Shown: positions 24,614 to 54,335, counted from the first letter of the stretch. The stretch is 64,000 bases of DNA from Phymorhynchus buccinoides (GCA_017654935.2 CM065683.1:4041089-4105088); one strand, 5' to 3'. Notes: generated from the letters alone by a model not told the origin. Numbers and translations are program-made.

Positions 24614-26684
24614 GAGATCAGGGTGATGTGGGTGGGGGCACTCTTATTAACAAAACATTTCATCTTCATGCTGCCGGCTAGGTTTCACTGGGAATGAGAT
24701 TCAATGTTCTTCTTGTAAAGCCAGATACATCTCGATTCATTTGATTCACCACCAACTCACATCTGTCGAGAATGACGTCATCTAAGATGCCGAAGTTGTT
24801 GATGATGTAATCCCGGAAGGTGGCGCGGTCCAGACCCTTGTCTCCTGACTTGTGGTTGTACACCTCCACCAGGCTGTGAATCACTTTCTTCTTCACTGCG
24901 CAAACACACAAATGATCTGTAAATGCATGCACGCGCGCATACACACATGCACATACACACCAGGGACCCCCATTTGGGGGTCTATGAAGCACTAAAATTC
25001 TACAGGACCCTCTAAAAGAATGTGCAGAGGGTCCCAGGGATGCACTAGAGAAATACTTTTTAGCATTTGCTATGCCACTGGGACCTTCTGTCCCGCCTCT
25101 AGGACCCTCTATAATGTAAGTGAAGGAGTCCCCGGGACCCCTTGTTTTGCAGGCAATTGGGAGCCCTGACACACACTCTCTCCCCCCCCCCTCATGTGGG
25201 GCCAGGTGTTCTTGGACTAGCTGGGGGTGCCCTGTGGCGTGCAAATCTGTCGCTCGTGCAAATCTGCAGCTCGCTACCTATGAGAGTCTGTATTTGCGGC
25301 ATTTTGCGACATTGAGCATGAACCACAAATTTCACCTTTTTCTAGGGTTAGGGATAGGGTTAGGGTTAGGGTTAGGGTTAGAAAACAGTTCAAGTACAGA
25401 AAAAGTGAAATTTGTGGTTGTCGCAAATACAGACTCTCATAGTAGCGAGCTACAGATTTGCACGAGCGACAGATATGCACGCGACACCCCCAATGGCCAT
25501 ACATCCTCTTAAATCTGTCAAGGCTTTTATTTTTTTCAGCGCAGTGATTTTTCTTCGAACCCCAATATACGTCAGTTATTACTGGCTACGGCAGGTGGAC
25601 ATCATTGGCAGAAGAAGAAGACACATGAGCGCGCACAAACACACACACACATGTGCGTGTGCCCACATTCCTCTCTGCATCGTGGCACATTGGCAGAAAC
25701 CAATTCTGGCATATATACCGACGGAAGACTTTGGGGAGCATAAAAACATAAGAAGAAGAAAAATGCATAAATAAATAAATTAATGACTTGCTGGTTGAGA
25801 TGAGAGGCGGTTCTTGAAAGCCTCGATCATCTCAGATGTCACCATTTCTTCCTTGAGGCTGTTCCATCCTCTAATGTTACAGTTCGCGGGAAGAAGCTGT
25901 TTTTATGGACTTCAGTGTTGCTGAATTCGATGCTATAACAGCGGCTGTTGTTTCTTGCAAACTGCGAGACGATGTTTAGAGACTCTGTTCCTTCAGCTCT
26001 CGTTGGTCTCACTTGCCTCTTATTTCTGGCAGGCGTGATGTAGCCATTTGCCTTTAGCGCTGGAAAATAGCCGTTGATGACCTTACATAGAAATGTCAGA
26101 CGGTGGTGTTTTCGTCTCTCATGTAGAGGTGTTAGGTGCAGGTCTTGGAGCATATAAGTGTTACACAACCTGGGTCCCTTGAGGAATAATCGTTCGAGTC
26201 TACTGTCTAACCACTGTAAACACATTCTTTAAATTAAAAACAATTAGCTTAAGGGTTCCTGTTCCTGACGATTCAGCATCATGCCGAGCTTCCGCTGAAC
26301 GGGTCTTGGCTGGCTGGGTCACTGTAGATTAGGGTTGTTTTGATTTGTTTTTGTTCTGTGTAAAAAAATCAAATTGTTGATTGAGGATACTAAATGGAAG
26401 AAGAAGAACACTGCTACAAACATGCACCTTTCACACAAACAGTACACAATTAATTAATATCTGAGTCGCATCACAAAAAAATATATAAGTATATTCTGGT
26501 AAGTTTGATCCTGTGAATCCCACTTCACAGTGACAGTGAGTGAGTGACTTCAGTAGTGACTTGGCAGTATTTTATAGTATGCACATTTATAAAAATTATC
26601 TTACCGATTAGGAACTGTCTTACATTTTGTTTTTGGCGTTAATTCACACACTTTCTGTTCTGTCAAGGCCCGCGTAGATGCCAT
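15678..26684 (-). CDS. EFCAB1: Calaxin / EF-hand calcium-binding domain protein 1-like gene, seven exons
   Basis: Calaxin is the calcium sensor attached to ciliary and flagellar outer-arm dynein. Six internal and terminal exons join in frame with GT-AG introns. A seventh, the first, needs one base removed. The product would be about 247 aa (human EFCAB1 is 211 aa), with a Gln-rich C-terminal extension. The N-terminal pairs of EF hands look degenerate (residues 27-71 and 72-107). The third has loop DSTGDGIITREK and the fourth DTDGDGRVSFED. The segment DADEGIRELIELTVKKL before the fourth hand and LLGKCLPDDK after it match EFCAB1 rather than calmodulin or calcineurin B. The introns hold SINE, MITE and LINE fragments. 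Confidence 0.86.
16076..16195 (+). repeat. SINE-like head-B fragment in calaxin intron 6
   Basis: GCGTTCCCAGGCTATATGGC, then TACGTATGTGTCCGGCTTTT and CCGACACATTCC, truncated before the shared tail. Confidence 0.6.
16215..16960 (-). mobile_element. hAT-type transposon remnant in calaxin intron 6
   Basis: The minus strand encodes MKRTTTLFDIDFCGSKVKQE at 16598, matching the start of the better copy at 33591 (MKRVATLLDFDFCGGKVKKK). The frame decays soon after. The flanking 16220-16430 block is also found inside the TIR elements at 28197 and 55851, so this is a composite. Confidence 0.55.
16991..17095 (-). CDS. EFCAB1: Calaxin-like exon 6 (EF hand 4)
   Basis: A 105-nt phase-0 exon. Acceptor is AATTCGTCAG|GAT and donor is GACAAG|GTAAGA. 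It encodes DTDGDGRVSFEDFRSAVLKD, then KLRLELLGKCLPDDK. The loop DTDGDGRVSFED is nearly canonical, with Asp at position 12, making it the hand most likely to bind calcium. Confidence 0.9.
17456..17690. mobile_element. piggyBac-like MITE, inverted copy
   Basis: TTAA|CCCTTTTCAACGCCAGCC at the left and GCAGTGAAAGTG|TTAA at the right. It is related to 1907-2592 and 52810-53055 in reverse orientation. Confidence 0.75.
17816..17890 (-). CDS. EFCAB1: Calaxin-like exon 5 (linker helix)
   Basis: A 75-nt phase-0 exon. Acceptor is TGTCTGCAG|AAA and donor is AAACTG|GTAAGG. It encodes KSHDHDADDADEGIRELIEL and TVKKL. The DEGIRELIELTVKKL helix is diagnostic of the EFCAB1 family. Confidence 0.88.
17929..18097. 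mobile_element. TA-flanked MITE, Tc1/mariner-like
   Basis: TA|CAGTGGAACCTACCTTATAA to GGGAGGTTCCACTG|TA, 165 bp. It contains internally repeated TTATAAGAC blocks. The CAGTGGAACCTC end recurs at 33012 in NMT intron 3. Confidence 0.85.
18450..18826. mobile_element. TTAA-flanked MITE, second family, intact copy
   Basis: TTAACCCATTCGCATCGCAA at the left and CTTGAATGAG|TTAA at the right. It is the inverted relative of 4906-5804 and of the fragment at 53562-53645. Confidence 0.7.
18970..19095 (+). pseudogene. Non-LTR reverse transcriptase tail fragment
   Basis: From AGTAATCGAGTTGCTAACCT the frame reads SNRVANLWNLLTPNLKIAPT then LNTFKNVPDKDEN. This matches the 'NRV..WN.LP....AP.lNtFKn.lD' C-terminus of CR1/L2/Jockey-like polymerases. 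It is in calaxin intron 4, on the strand opposite to the gene. Confidence 0.6.
19313..19398 (-). CDS. EFCAB1: Calaxin-like exon 4 (EF hand 3)
   Basis: Acceptor is GATGTGTGCAG|TTTGC and donor is GTCACA|GTGAGT. It encodes CFKVYDSTGDGIITREKMYP and then FLKNALVT. The loop DSTGDGIITREK has ligands at positions 1, 3 and 5 but Lys at 12 instead of Glu, so affinity may be reduced. Confidence 0.88.
19535..19878 (+). repeat. SINE-like repeat, head B with full tail
   Basis: The most complete head-B copy, from TTCTTCTTCTTCTATGTTCC to GGTATCCCCACGAGG. It lies in calaxin intron 3 immediately beyond exon 4. Confidence 0.7.
19988..20192. mobile_element. Possible TTAA-flanked MITE, third family
   Basis: TTAA|CCTCTTCACTACTGG and GGCAGGGAAGGTG|TTAA, weakly paired. 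The ends resemble the clearer element at 53888-54335. Confidence 0.45.
20425..21955. mobile_element. ~1.5-kb imperfect palindrome (fold-back element)
   Basis: The left arm from AGTCCAGGCAAAATTAAGC and TGTTTTGTGATATATATTAG through CTAACATGATTTGAGGGTGC is mirrored at 21950-21850. The arms run ~700 bp each, including GAGAGGGCTATCACG opposite CGATAGCCCTCTC. The tip is GGTGGGTAAAAGTGCCGG...ATTTTACCCACC near 21149-21201. The arms have diverged by roughly 15-20%. No transposase frame remains. Confidence 0.8.
22590..22705 (+). repeat. SINE-like head-B fragment
   Basis: TTCTTCTTCTTCTGTGTTCC, GGTGCATATGTGTCCG and CAGCCGACACATTCCC. It is 100 nt from the calaxin exon 3 donor. Confidence 0.6.
22797..22904 (-). 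CDS. EFCAB1: Calaxin-like exon 3 (EF hand 2)
   Basis: Acceptor is TGTGTGATTTCAG|TGTACC and donor is TCGAAAT|GTAAGA. Phase 1 on both sides agrees with its neighbours. It encodes YHSIDRSSNNQGLSVDDFVL then GVGSLLTDDIDELSK. The loop DRSSNNQGLSVDD is one residue longer than a canonical 12-residue loop, so calcium binding is doubtful. The acceptor and first ~45 nt seed the ~57-bp array at 22905-23870. Confidence 0.84.
22905..23870 (-). repeat. EFCAB1: ~57-bp array copied from the calaxin exon 3 acceptor
   Basis: About 17 units in intron 2. On the minus strand each reads TTTTCTGTGTGATTTCAG followed by exon-like TGTACCACTC, ATAGACAGGAGCTCCAACAG and TCAGGG. The exonic part matches the first ~45 nt of exon 3 (YHSIDRSSNNQG), and the intronic part matches its polypyrimidine tract and AG. 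Unit length varies from about 50 to 61 bp through an indel around CATAT. Confidence 0.92.
23875..24170 (+). pseudogene. Non-LTR reverse transcriptase C-terminal fragment
   Basis: The frame encodes DIDSIERIQRNAARFITGDY, then KSTTPGSVTKLLEKTELPSL and QQRRHHLRLTMLYRVVEG. The 'E.iQrnAARFi..dY....SV..Ll..l.W.sL..RR...rl..lykiv' pattern is the polymerase tail of Jockey/CR1-type elements. It abuts the splice-site array. Confidence 0.75.
24345..24612. repeat. (CA)n then (AG)n microsatellites
   Basis: CA-rich 24340-24480 and uninterrupted (AG)n at 24535-24610, in calaxin intron 2. Confidence 0.95.
24761..24895 (-). CDS. EFCAB1: Calaxin-like exon 2 (degenerate EF hand 1)
   Basis: On the minus strand the acceptor is TTTGCGCAG|TGAAG and the donor is GACAGAT|GTGAGT. 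It begins and ends in phase 1 and encodes KKKVIHSLVEVYNHKSGDKG followed by LDRATFRDYIINNFGILDDV and ILDR. The loop YNHKSGDKGLDR lacks the usual acidic ligand set, as in the first hand of calaxins. Confidence 0.85.
24960..25172 (-). mobile_element. MITE with CAGGG termini
   Basis: Reads CAGGGACCCCCATTTGGGG to AATTGGGAGCCCTG. Related copies are at 33061-33278 and 47744-47960. The body carries repeated AGAGGGTCC motifs. CAGGG ends suggest the hAT superfamily. Confidence 0.65.
25236..25490. repeat. Hairpin enclosing interstitial (TTAGGG)n
   Basis: Arms of ~100 bp (CGCTCGTGCAAATCTGCAGC, GAGAGTCTGTATTTGCGGC) pair with their inverse at 25425-25475. The loop at 25345-25380 holds about six TTAGGG-type units, one being TTAGGGA. 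Confidence 0.8.
25785..26235 (-). pseudogene. Non-LTR reverse transcriptase C-terminal fragment
   Basis: The minus frame reads LDSRLERLFLKGPRLCNTYM, LQDLHLTPLHERRKHHRLTF and, near the end, VHKNSFFPRTVTLEDGT. 'L..RR...RLtflyKiinG' and 'nSFFPRT' are polymerase-tail motifs. It is in calaxin intron 1 and co-oriented with the gene. Confidence 0.7.
26605..26684 (-). CDS. EFCAB1: Calaxin-like candidate exon 1 (1-nt frame problem)
   Basis: Starts ATGGCATCTACG (MASTRALTEQKVCEL) and ends at a good donor, CG|GTAAGATAA. The exon is 80 nt, but exon 2 needs 79 (phase 1). Reading one fewer base at the AAAAA run near 26635-26639 would give QNVRQFLI leading into VKKKVIHSLVEVYN, which fits calaxin N-termini. 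This may be a homopolymer error, a disabling indel or a wrong exon choice. Confidence 0.5.
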
Positions 26685-26953
26685 TGTTTAAAATGTTGGT
26701 AGAAATATCACCAAAACCTAGAAGTGCTCTCTACTGTCGTGACAGACGCTAGTTGCCAGGATAAGTGCGCATGTGCGTCTGCTGAATAGCTCTGCATTTT
26801 ACAATAAAATTAAATAAAATGTAAATGTTCATAATGTTAGTAGCAGTGCATGCGATATTTTATTTCATTCATAAATATAGTATTTGTGATATTTTTATTT
26901 TGCCAAAATATTCACCAACTTTTACATTTTCTGTCCCGCACCACAGTGAAAAC
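26685..26953. promoter_or_regulatory. Probable bidirectional promoter between calaxin and NMT
   Basis: The two start codons face away from each other across 269 bp. The half next to calaxin is moderately GC-rich (GTCGTGACAGACGCTAG); the half next to NMT is AT-rich. I see no convincing TATA box at a standard spacing. It must hold both 5' UTRs and probably a shared core promoter, an inference from geometry alone. Confidence 0.55.
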
Positions 26954-47585
<20,632 letters not shown>

Positions 47586-47743
47586 AACCACTGGAGAATG
47601 CTGCCCGTTACGTACACACAGTTCGAGAAAGGAGCGGATTGGTTTTGTGTGTGTGTGCATGCTTTCCCTGTGACTGAAGCCCCGTGAATATCTGTGAGAG
47701 CATAGCGAATGGTCCAAAATGAAAGAGCTGACTGTACTGTTGC

Positions 47744-47960
47744 AGGGCTCCCAACCGCCCTGCAAAACAAGGGGTCCCAGGGACTCCTTCACTTACAGCA
47801 TAGAGGGTCCTAGAGGTGGGATCGAGGGTCCTAGTGGCATTGCGAATGCTAAAAGAATTTTTCTAGTGCATCCCTGGGACCCCCTGCACATTCTTTTAGA
47901 GGGTCCTTTAGAATGGTAGTACTTCATAGACCCCCAAATGGGGGTCCCTGGGAGCCCTGT
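47744..47960 (+). mobile_element. MITE with CAGGG termini
   Basis: CAGGGCTCCCAACCGCCCTG to GTCCCTGGGAGCCCTG. It starts ~160 nt after the NMT stop. Its right end is the seed of the following tandem array. Confidence 0.75.
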
Positions 47961-48495
47961 GTTGTCCCATCGGCCCTGCGTAGCCAGTGGTGTGAAGTGG
48001 AAGAGTTAGAATGTTAGTACTTCATAGACCCCCAAATGGGGGTCCCTGGGAGCCCTGTGTTGTCCCGTCGGCCCTGCGTAGCCAGTGGTGTGAAGTGGAA
48101 GAGTTAGAATGTTAGCACTTCATAGACCCCCAAATGGGGGTCCCTGGGAGCCCTGTGTTGTCCCGTCGGCCCTGCGTAGCCAGTGGTGTGAAGTGGAAGA
48201 GTTAGAATGTTAGTACTTCATAGACCCCCAAATGGGGGTCCCTGGGAGCCCTGTGTTGTCCCATCGGCCCTGCGTAGCCAGTGGTGTGAAGTGGAAGAGT
48301 TAGAATGTTAGTACTTCATAGACCCCCAAATGGGGGTCCCTGGGAGCCCTGTGTTGTCCCATCGGCCCTGCGTAGCCAGTGGTGTGAAGTGGAAGAGTTA
48401 GAATGTTAGTACTTCATAGACCCCCAAATGGGGGTCCCTGGGAGCCCTGTGTTGTCCCATCGGCCCTGCGTAGCCAGTGGTGTGAAGTGGAAGAG
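47926..48495. repeat. ~97-bp tandem array, six copies
   Basis: Each unit joins the MITE end (CTTCATAGACCCCCAAATGG to GGGAGCCCTG) to flanking TGTTGTCCCATCGGCCCTGC and GTAGCCAGTGGTGTGAAGTG. Copies differ at a few positions (CCCATCGG versus CCCGTCGG). Confidence 0.95.
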
Positions 48496-48728
48496 GAGTT
48501 GTTCTTCTTCTCTCGAGGGCCCACCACGGTCAATGAGCTGACCATTCTGGCTCCTTGAGTTGTGAGTGGCGTCCCATTCGCCCCCATGACCTTGCTGCGT
48601 ACGCCTTGTCCACTGACAGAGGAAGTCTACGTGTTCTGTCCGCTCTATGTCTTGAGCGATCGCAGCTGGAGGGCAGCAAACCATCTATGTATGAAAGTTC
48701 AAACCAACGTTTAGTACTGGTGTGCATG

Positions 48729-49225
48729 CAGACCTGTTTACCTTTACGATTTTGCCGTAATTTTTACGAAACAAAAGTCAAATTATGAGAATTATGGCGA
48801 CAAATTTTTTTATTATTTTTTTTAATCCTAAAAAAAACCCACACCACTACAGTGGCGTCGGCAAGCGATGCTTTTCAAACAATGCAGTGAAAAGTCATTC
48901 CGGTTCCCAGCATACAACGCGCGTCAGTTTACTTTCATTCTGTTTCAAGATGGCGTCAAAGCGACCGTGTGGTGAGAGTTCTAGGTCAAATGATCCCAAA
49001 TCTGATGGAAAGACACCAAAAGTGGCACAGAAATTCCGGTAAAGTTACCTCAAAACTGCAGGAGTTCGGCGCTAGGTGACGAGCATGTGTTCTGTGTCTA
49101 CTGCTCGAAGGACATTAGTGTGAAGAAAAAGAATCGGTCGCGCGTTGGATTGCCTTTTTTTTTTCAAAATTACTGTTTTTTGTTTCAGAAATGACAATTT
49201 TGCAAAATAGGGGTAAACAGGTCTG
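48729..49225 (+). mobile_element. hAT element remnant with transposase start
   Basis: CAGACCTGTTTACCTTTACG to GGGGTAAACAGGTCTG. Inside, MASKRPCGESSRSNDPKSDG starts a frame at 48951 that breaks after KFR. Then HVFCVYCSKDISV and KKKNR appear in another frame, a BED/TTF-like finger segment. It is a broken non-autonomous copy. Confidence 0.7.
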
Positions 49226-49379
49226 TACATGGGTTTGATTTGTAAAGAAACCAGCGTTGGTGGCGCCATCTGCATTTACTAACCTTGTAAGAGAAGATAA
49301 TTTCTAGATGAAAAGAGGCCCAGCCTCTTGGGTCAATCGATTACCTTCTCTTGACAGGGTTAAATGTGGATATTGCCCA

Positions 49380-50340
49380 AGCATTTGTTTGTGTGTGTGT
49401 TTGATTGGTCAAGAAACAAACGTTTGTGTTTGTGTGTGTGTTTGATTGGTCAAGAAACAAACGTTTGTGTTTGTGTGTGTGTTTGATTGGTCAAGAAACA
49501 AACGTTTGTGTTTGTGTGTGTGTTTGATTGGTCAAGAAACAAACGTTTGTGTATGTTTGATTGGTCAAGAAACAAATGTTTGTGTTTGTGTGTTTGATTG
49601 GTCAAGAAACATGTTTGTGTGTGTTTTGATTGGTCAAGAAACAGATGTTTGTGTTTGTTTGATTGGTCAAGAAACAAACGTTTGTGTTTGTGTGCGTGTT
49701 TGTTCAAGAAACAAACGTTTGTGTTTGATTGGTCAAGAAACAGACGTTTGTGTTTGTGTGTTTGATTGGTCAAGAAACAGACGTTTGTGTGTTTGATTGG
49801 TCAAGAAACAAACGTTTGTGTTTGTGTGTGTTTGATTGGTCAAGAAACAAATGTGTGTGTTTGATTGGTCAAGAAACAAACGTTTGTTTGTGTGTTTGAT
49901 TGGTCAAGAAACAAATGTTTGTGTTTGTGTGTGTTTGATTGGTCAAGAAACAAATGTTTGTGTTTGTGTGTTTGATTGGTCAAGAAACAAACGTTTGTGT
50001 TTGTGTGTTTGATTGGTCAAGAAACAAATGTTTGTGTGTGTTTGATTGGTCAAGAAACAAATGTTTGTGTTTGTGTGTGTTTGATTGGTCAAGAAACAAA
50101 TGTTTGTGTGTTTGATTGGTCAAGAAACAAATGTTTGTGTTTGTGTGTGTTTGATTGGTCAAGAAACAAATGTTTGTGTGTGTTTGATTGGTCAAGAAAC
50201 AAATGTTTGTGTTTGTGTGTGTTTGATTGGTCAAGAAACAAATGTTTGTGTTTGTGTGTGTTTGATTGGTCAAGAAACAAATGTTTGTGTGCGTGTATGT
50301 ACTATTTGATTGTGAAACTTTTAAAAAAACCTAACGTTTG
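49380..50340. repeat. ~37-bp minisatellite TTTGATTGGTCAAGAAACAA
   Basis: About 24 copies with variable TGTGTTTGTG spacers. Each core contains GATTGGTCAAG, so the array is also a run of ATTGG/CCAAT-type motifs. Degenerate units trail to ~51000. Confidence 0.93.
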
Positions 50341-51120
50341 TGTTTGTGTATGTACTATTTGATTGTGAAAGAAACAAATCTTTGTGCTTGTATGTGTGTG
50401 TGATTATTAAACAAACAAACGTTTGTGCTTGTGTGAGTGAATGTGGTTGATTGTTCAAGAACCAAACTCTTATGTTTGTGTGTATTTATAATCCCATTGT
50501 TTATGAGGATGTAAAGAAATAAGTGTTTGTACTTGTGCGTGCCTGCCTTTGTGAAATGTGTGTGTGAAGGGTGGGTGGGGGGGAGGTGATTGATTTCTTT
50601 ATGACAATGTTTTGAAACAAATGTGCCTGTGTGTGTTTATATATGTATGTGGCTGTGTGTGTGCGCATACATAAAAGCATGTGTGTTTGTTTTTTGAAGA
50701 AACTCGTTTTTGCTAGAGCATGTTTGATTTCTTAATGTCCTTAACTAGAGGAAGTAAGTCAATGAATGTTTGTGCAGTGTGTGTGTGGAGGTTGATGTCT
50801 TATGACAGACGTTTATGCTTGTGTTTGTTGACATCTGTTTGTGACAGTATTAAGAAACATTTTTACTTTCCTGCGTTTTGTGTTGATTGGTTTAACGAGG
50901 CTTTAAACAAATGTTTGTGCATGTGAGTGTCTACTGATATCCTTTATGACTGTGTTAAGAAAAACGAAACGTTTGTGTATGCGCTTCGATTTGATTTCTA
51001 TACAACAATGCAAAGAAGCAAATGTGTTTTGTGCATTTCTGTTCTTTCGTGACGATGTAAAGAAAGTGCTTAGAGCGCGTGTTTTGCATTGATTTGTTTA
51101 TGACTGAACGCCCCAAGAAT
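50341..51120. other. Decayed continuation of the minisatellite
   Basis: Loose repeats of AAACAAATGTTTGTG-like sequence persist with much divergence. No other feature was recognised. Confidence 0.5.
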
Positions 51121-51124
51121 AATG

Positions 51125-51686
51125 TTTAAAGGTGGACCCTGACGGATGAGTTTTTTTGCAAGAAACACGTCGATATCACCAGAAAGACAGCCTTTTCAAG
51201 GATCGGAACACTCACTTTGCTCTGGTTTCCTAGAAATGAAACCGTCAAAACGGCGATTCCTCCTTGGCGGAGATGCTGGAGAGAGTAACCATTTTGGATG
51301 GGGTGGGTGAAGGTCACTCATTGTGGTTGAAGCGTTTTCTTCTTTTGTAGTGCAGTAAAAAAAAAAATCAAGCTGTTTCCTTTGTTGTGAGCGAAACTCC
51401 TTTAGATAATCTGTATAATAAAAAATATATAAAAAGGCTTGTATTGCGAAAATGTCGTGCAAACGATTTGGTCTAAACACAAGCGGCCATTAGAAAAGAG
51501 ACGGCACACGCCTTCTCTTTGTGGGAAAGAATTTGACTTCCAGCACCTCCGCCAATGAGGAATCGCCGATTTGACAGTTTGATTTCTAGGAAACCAGAGC
51601 AAAGTGAGTGTTGCGATCTCTGTGTTTCCTGGTGATCTGGACGTGTTTCTTACAAAAAACACATCCGTCAGGGTGGCCCTTTAAAG
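51125..51686. mobile_element. ~560-bp fold-back MITE
   Basis: TTTAAAGGTGGACCCTGACG and CGTCAGGGTGGCCCTTTAAA are inverted. Long inner arms also pair: CTCTGGTTTCCTAGAAATGA with TCTAGGAAACCAGAG, and CGCCGTTTTGACGG-like blocks. It has no frame. Confidence 0.75.
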
Positions 51687-52809
51687 TGTTGTGTTCAGTT
51701 CACAGCTTTCCAAGTTAGGTGTGTTCGTTTTGAAAAGAACCGTAAGGTTGAATAGTGCAAGTCGTTGAATGGAAACCTTATTGCTCATCCTTACCCGCAA
51801 TCCTCTGTGCTTTTAATGAAATAGGGCTTTACTTTGTTTGATTGGTCGAAACCTTCTCCGAACTATCCACTTTAGTTGAGAGAAATAGGTTTTGACTTTC
51901 ACTCTTCTCAACTTTTACTGAACATCGGTGATGAAAACTCAAAACCTGTTTCTCTTGACAAGGTTGGACAAAATCTGAGGTGATCATTTTGCAATCAAAT
52001 GTCGACACGTTGGCTTTATTATTATAATATGCAGGGGCAGGTGGACTTGTGGGTTGGAATCGTTTTTTTGTTTTTTTAATGCGTTGTTGTTTTGACGCTT
52101 TCGTCAGTGCTGTTTTGTGATGTGAAGATGTGAGGCATCTCATTGGATGAAATTGAAATGATTGACAGACTGCTCCGTTTTGAAGTGAAGTTATGCTGGT
52201 GTGATGTCGCCTGCTGATTATGTAAATGTAACCATTCAGTCATGCATTTTGTTGAGAGAAAAAAATTATATATTTGTACGTTTTTGTTTTGTTTTTTAAA
52301 TCGCATCTTCATTACTTTTTGTTATGACCTGCATTTGAAACCTGTCCAAAATATATATGTATGATGTTTAATTAAATTTCCATTAAGATTTTATTTATTT
52401 TTTATTATTATGATTTGCGTTAGGATCGCTAATATTTATGCCTATAAATAAACCAAGGATAGCTCAGTGTTGACTAGGTGAAAGAGAAAAAAAAGACGGA
52501 AGATTCAGACCATATCATTTGGCAACGTTGAAAAGCTACATTCATTTGCGTATGGATAACTTGTCCTGCCCATTCCATCATTTATTGGGTATTTTGATTT
52601 TTTTTCTAAAAGGGAGAGTATTAAGGAATAGTTAGTTAACTTTCTCACTTAAGTGTGTGTGAATGTTAAAATAGCATGTAACATCTGCATTGTTAAACAT
52701 TCGGGACTTTCCTGGTGTTGCACTGCCTCCGGGCATTGCCTCCAGGATCGTTCCCACCACCTTTATATCTGCTAATGTTCCGTATGTGTCTGTTCCAGAC
52801 CGGAGGACA
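51687..52809. other. NMT 3' flank, AT-rich, no clear feature
   Basis: 52690-52800 matches the interior of the 11918/34375 element (GGACTTTCCTGGTGTTGCAC, TTCCCACCACC). The remainder is unassigned. Confidence 0.45.
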
Positions 52810-53055
52810 TTAACCCTTTCACCGCCAATGTCGCGTTTTTGCACCACAATGGTTTAACACCCATGTCATTAAAAACCCTTGAAATCAGGGTCTATTATTC
52901 AATGATATTGTGTTCCTAAATGCAGGCAGTAAGGATTGACCCTATTCTAAATGTGTCGGAGAAATCCCACAATATTGCAGACAAAATCTTTTCTGTAGCC
53001 AAGAAGCTTTAATGAAAAATTTTGGCTAAAAGATGGCTGGTGGTGAAAGGGTTAA
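52810..53055. mobile_element. piggyBac-like MITE, cleanest copy
   Basis: TTAA|CCCTTTCACCGCCAATG to GGCTGGTGGTGAAAGGG|TTAA, 238 bp between the two TTAA sites. It is a simple copy without insertions and defines the family. Confidence 0.88.
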
Positions 53056-53887
53056 CAAGATTTTCTCTGTGTGAATTTTTGCTTTCTCTCTCTCTCATTC
53101 TGTCTTCTTTTTTTTTTAACTCAGTATTTTGTTAGATCAGAGGAACATTGTGATCCGAACAAAGAATTGTGTATGTACAAGTCTTCCTCTCTCTCTGTGT
53201 CTCTGTGAAAACAATAAATAATGTTTCATTTTCAATCACCACTGCTTAAACAAATCACTGAAGATGAATAGGGCATTTGCCACGAGTGTTCGTTCTCTAT
53301 ACTAGACTACTAATTTGCCCGCGCTCGTTCTGCCCGAGTTACGCTGACCTTTCTAATTCAACTCGGTGAAATTCAAGGTCGCCGGCATGCGGGAAATGCA
53401 CACAAAAGTATGAATATGCCAGAGTCTGAAAGTATATGCTCTCAGATTGTAAACTGGACACGGAACTTGAACCATCCATTATGGCTCTTTTTCTGTTGTG
53501 GATTGTTTATAGGAACTATTTGACCTTATTATTCATAATTTTTGCCTGAAAATTGTTTTTTAAGTCATTCCGGCCATATATATGTCCGGAATTAATAGAT
53601 AGCTGTCAATTTGATGCATTTGCTTCAAGGGAAGTAAATCTGTGTACACACCGGAAAAAATATATGGGGTGAGTGTAGATGAAGATCTAGTTACTGTAGT
53701 CATTAGCATGTTGTAGGAATAGGTAACTTGATAAAGGTGGAAATACACATTGCAGTGATGTACCGAGGATCGAAAAATGATAAGACAAAACTGTCATGAG
53801 ACAAGAGAAATCAATAGGACAATGTCCTGGCTCTTGCAGTCAAATCGATAGGACAAAGCATGCCAGTGTTAAAAATGTAATCAGGCA
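53056..53887. other. Intergenic with a fragment of the second TTAA MITE
   Basis: 53562-53645 matches one end of the 18450 element (TAGATAGCTGTCAATTTGAT). I see nothing else definite. Confidence 0.45.
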
Positions 53888-54335
53888 TTAACCTCTTCGC
53901 TGCCCACGATGTATATATATCTCCTCTATAGCGCTTCAGTACTTGCCACCGACTTATATATGGCTGGTACCCACGTGTCGTCATATCCGGCCACAAGGAG
54001 CGCCATATTATGGGAGACCGCCATCTTAGTCAGTAACTTTTTTTTTTAAATGCCAGATCGATGCTGCGTATTTGGCTGTTCCAATTCGAAACTTATCTTA
54101 ACTGTATTTATAACATCTGGATGTTTTCTTTACACATTTAGATAACATTTTCACTTTGTTTACACACAAATAAGGGCTAAGATGGTGACACTTCCGTTGG
54201 AAGGGTCGAGATGCGCACGCAGGTGGGGGGGGGGGGCGTATACGTCGCCGCTAAGCAGCGATATTGCCGCATTCAAAAATCGCGCGGCAAACCGGTAGCG
54301 CCTGTGCAAGTAGTAGGCGGCAGCGAAGGGGTTAA
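53888..54335. mobile_element. TTAA-flanked MITE, third family
   Basis: TTAA|CCTCTTCGCTGCCCACG to AGGCGGCAGCGAAGGGG|TTAA, 440 bp internally. It contains GC-rich segments and a G homopolymer near 54225. Confidence 0.82.

Larger units (their letters stand above)
47586..53220 (+). other. NMT 3' flank with candidate polyadenylation signals
   Basis: No further coding exon is expected after the stop. AATAAA occurs at about 52446 (CCTATAAATAAACC) and 53212 (AACAATAAATAATG). Either, or an earlier one, may end the transcript; I cannot choose. The CAGGG MITE, two tandem arrays and a hAT remnant are included. Confidence 0.35.
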
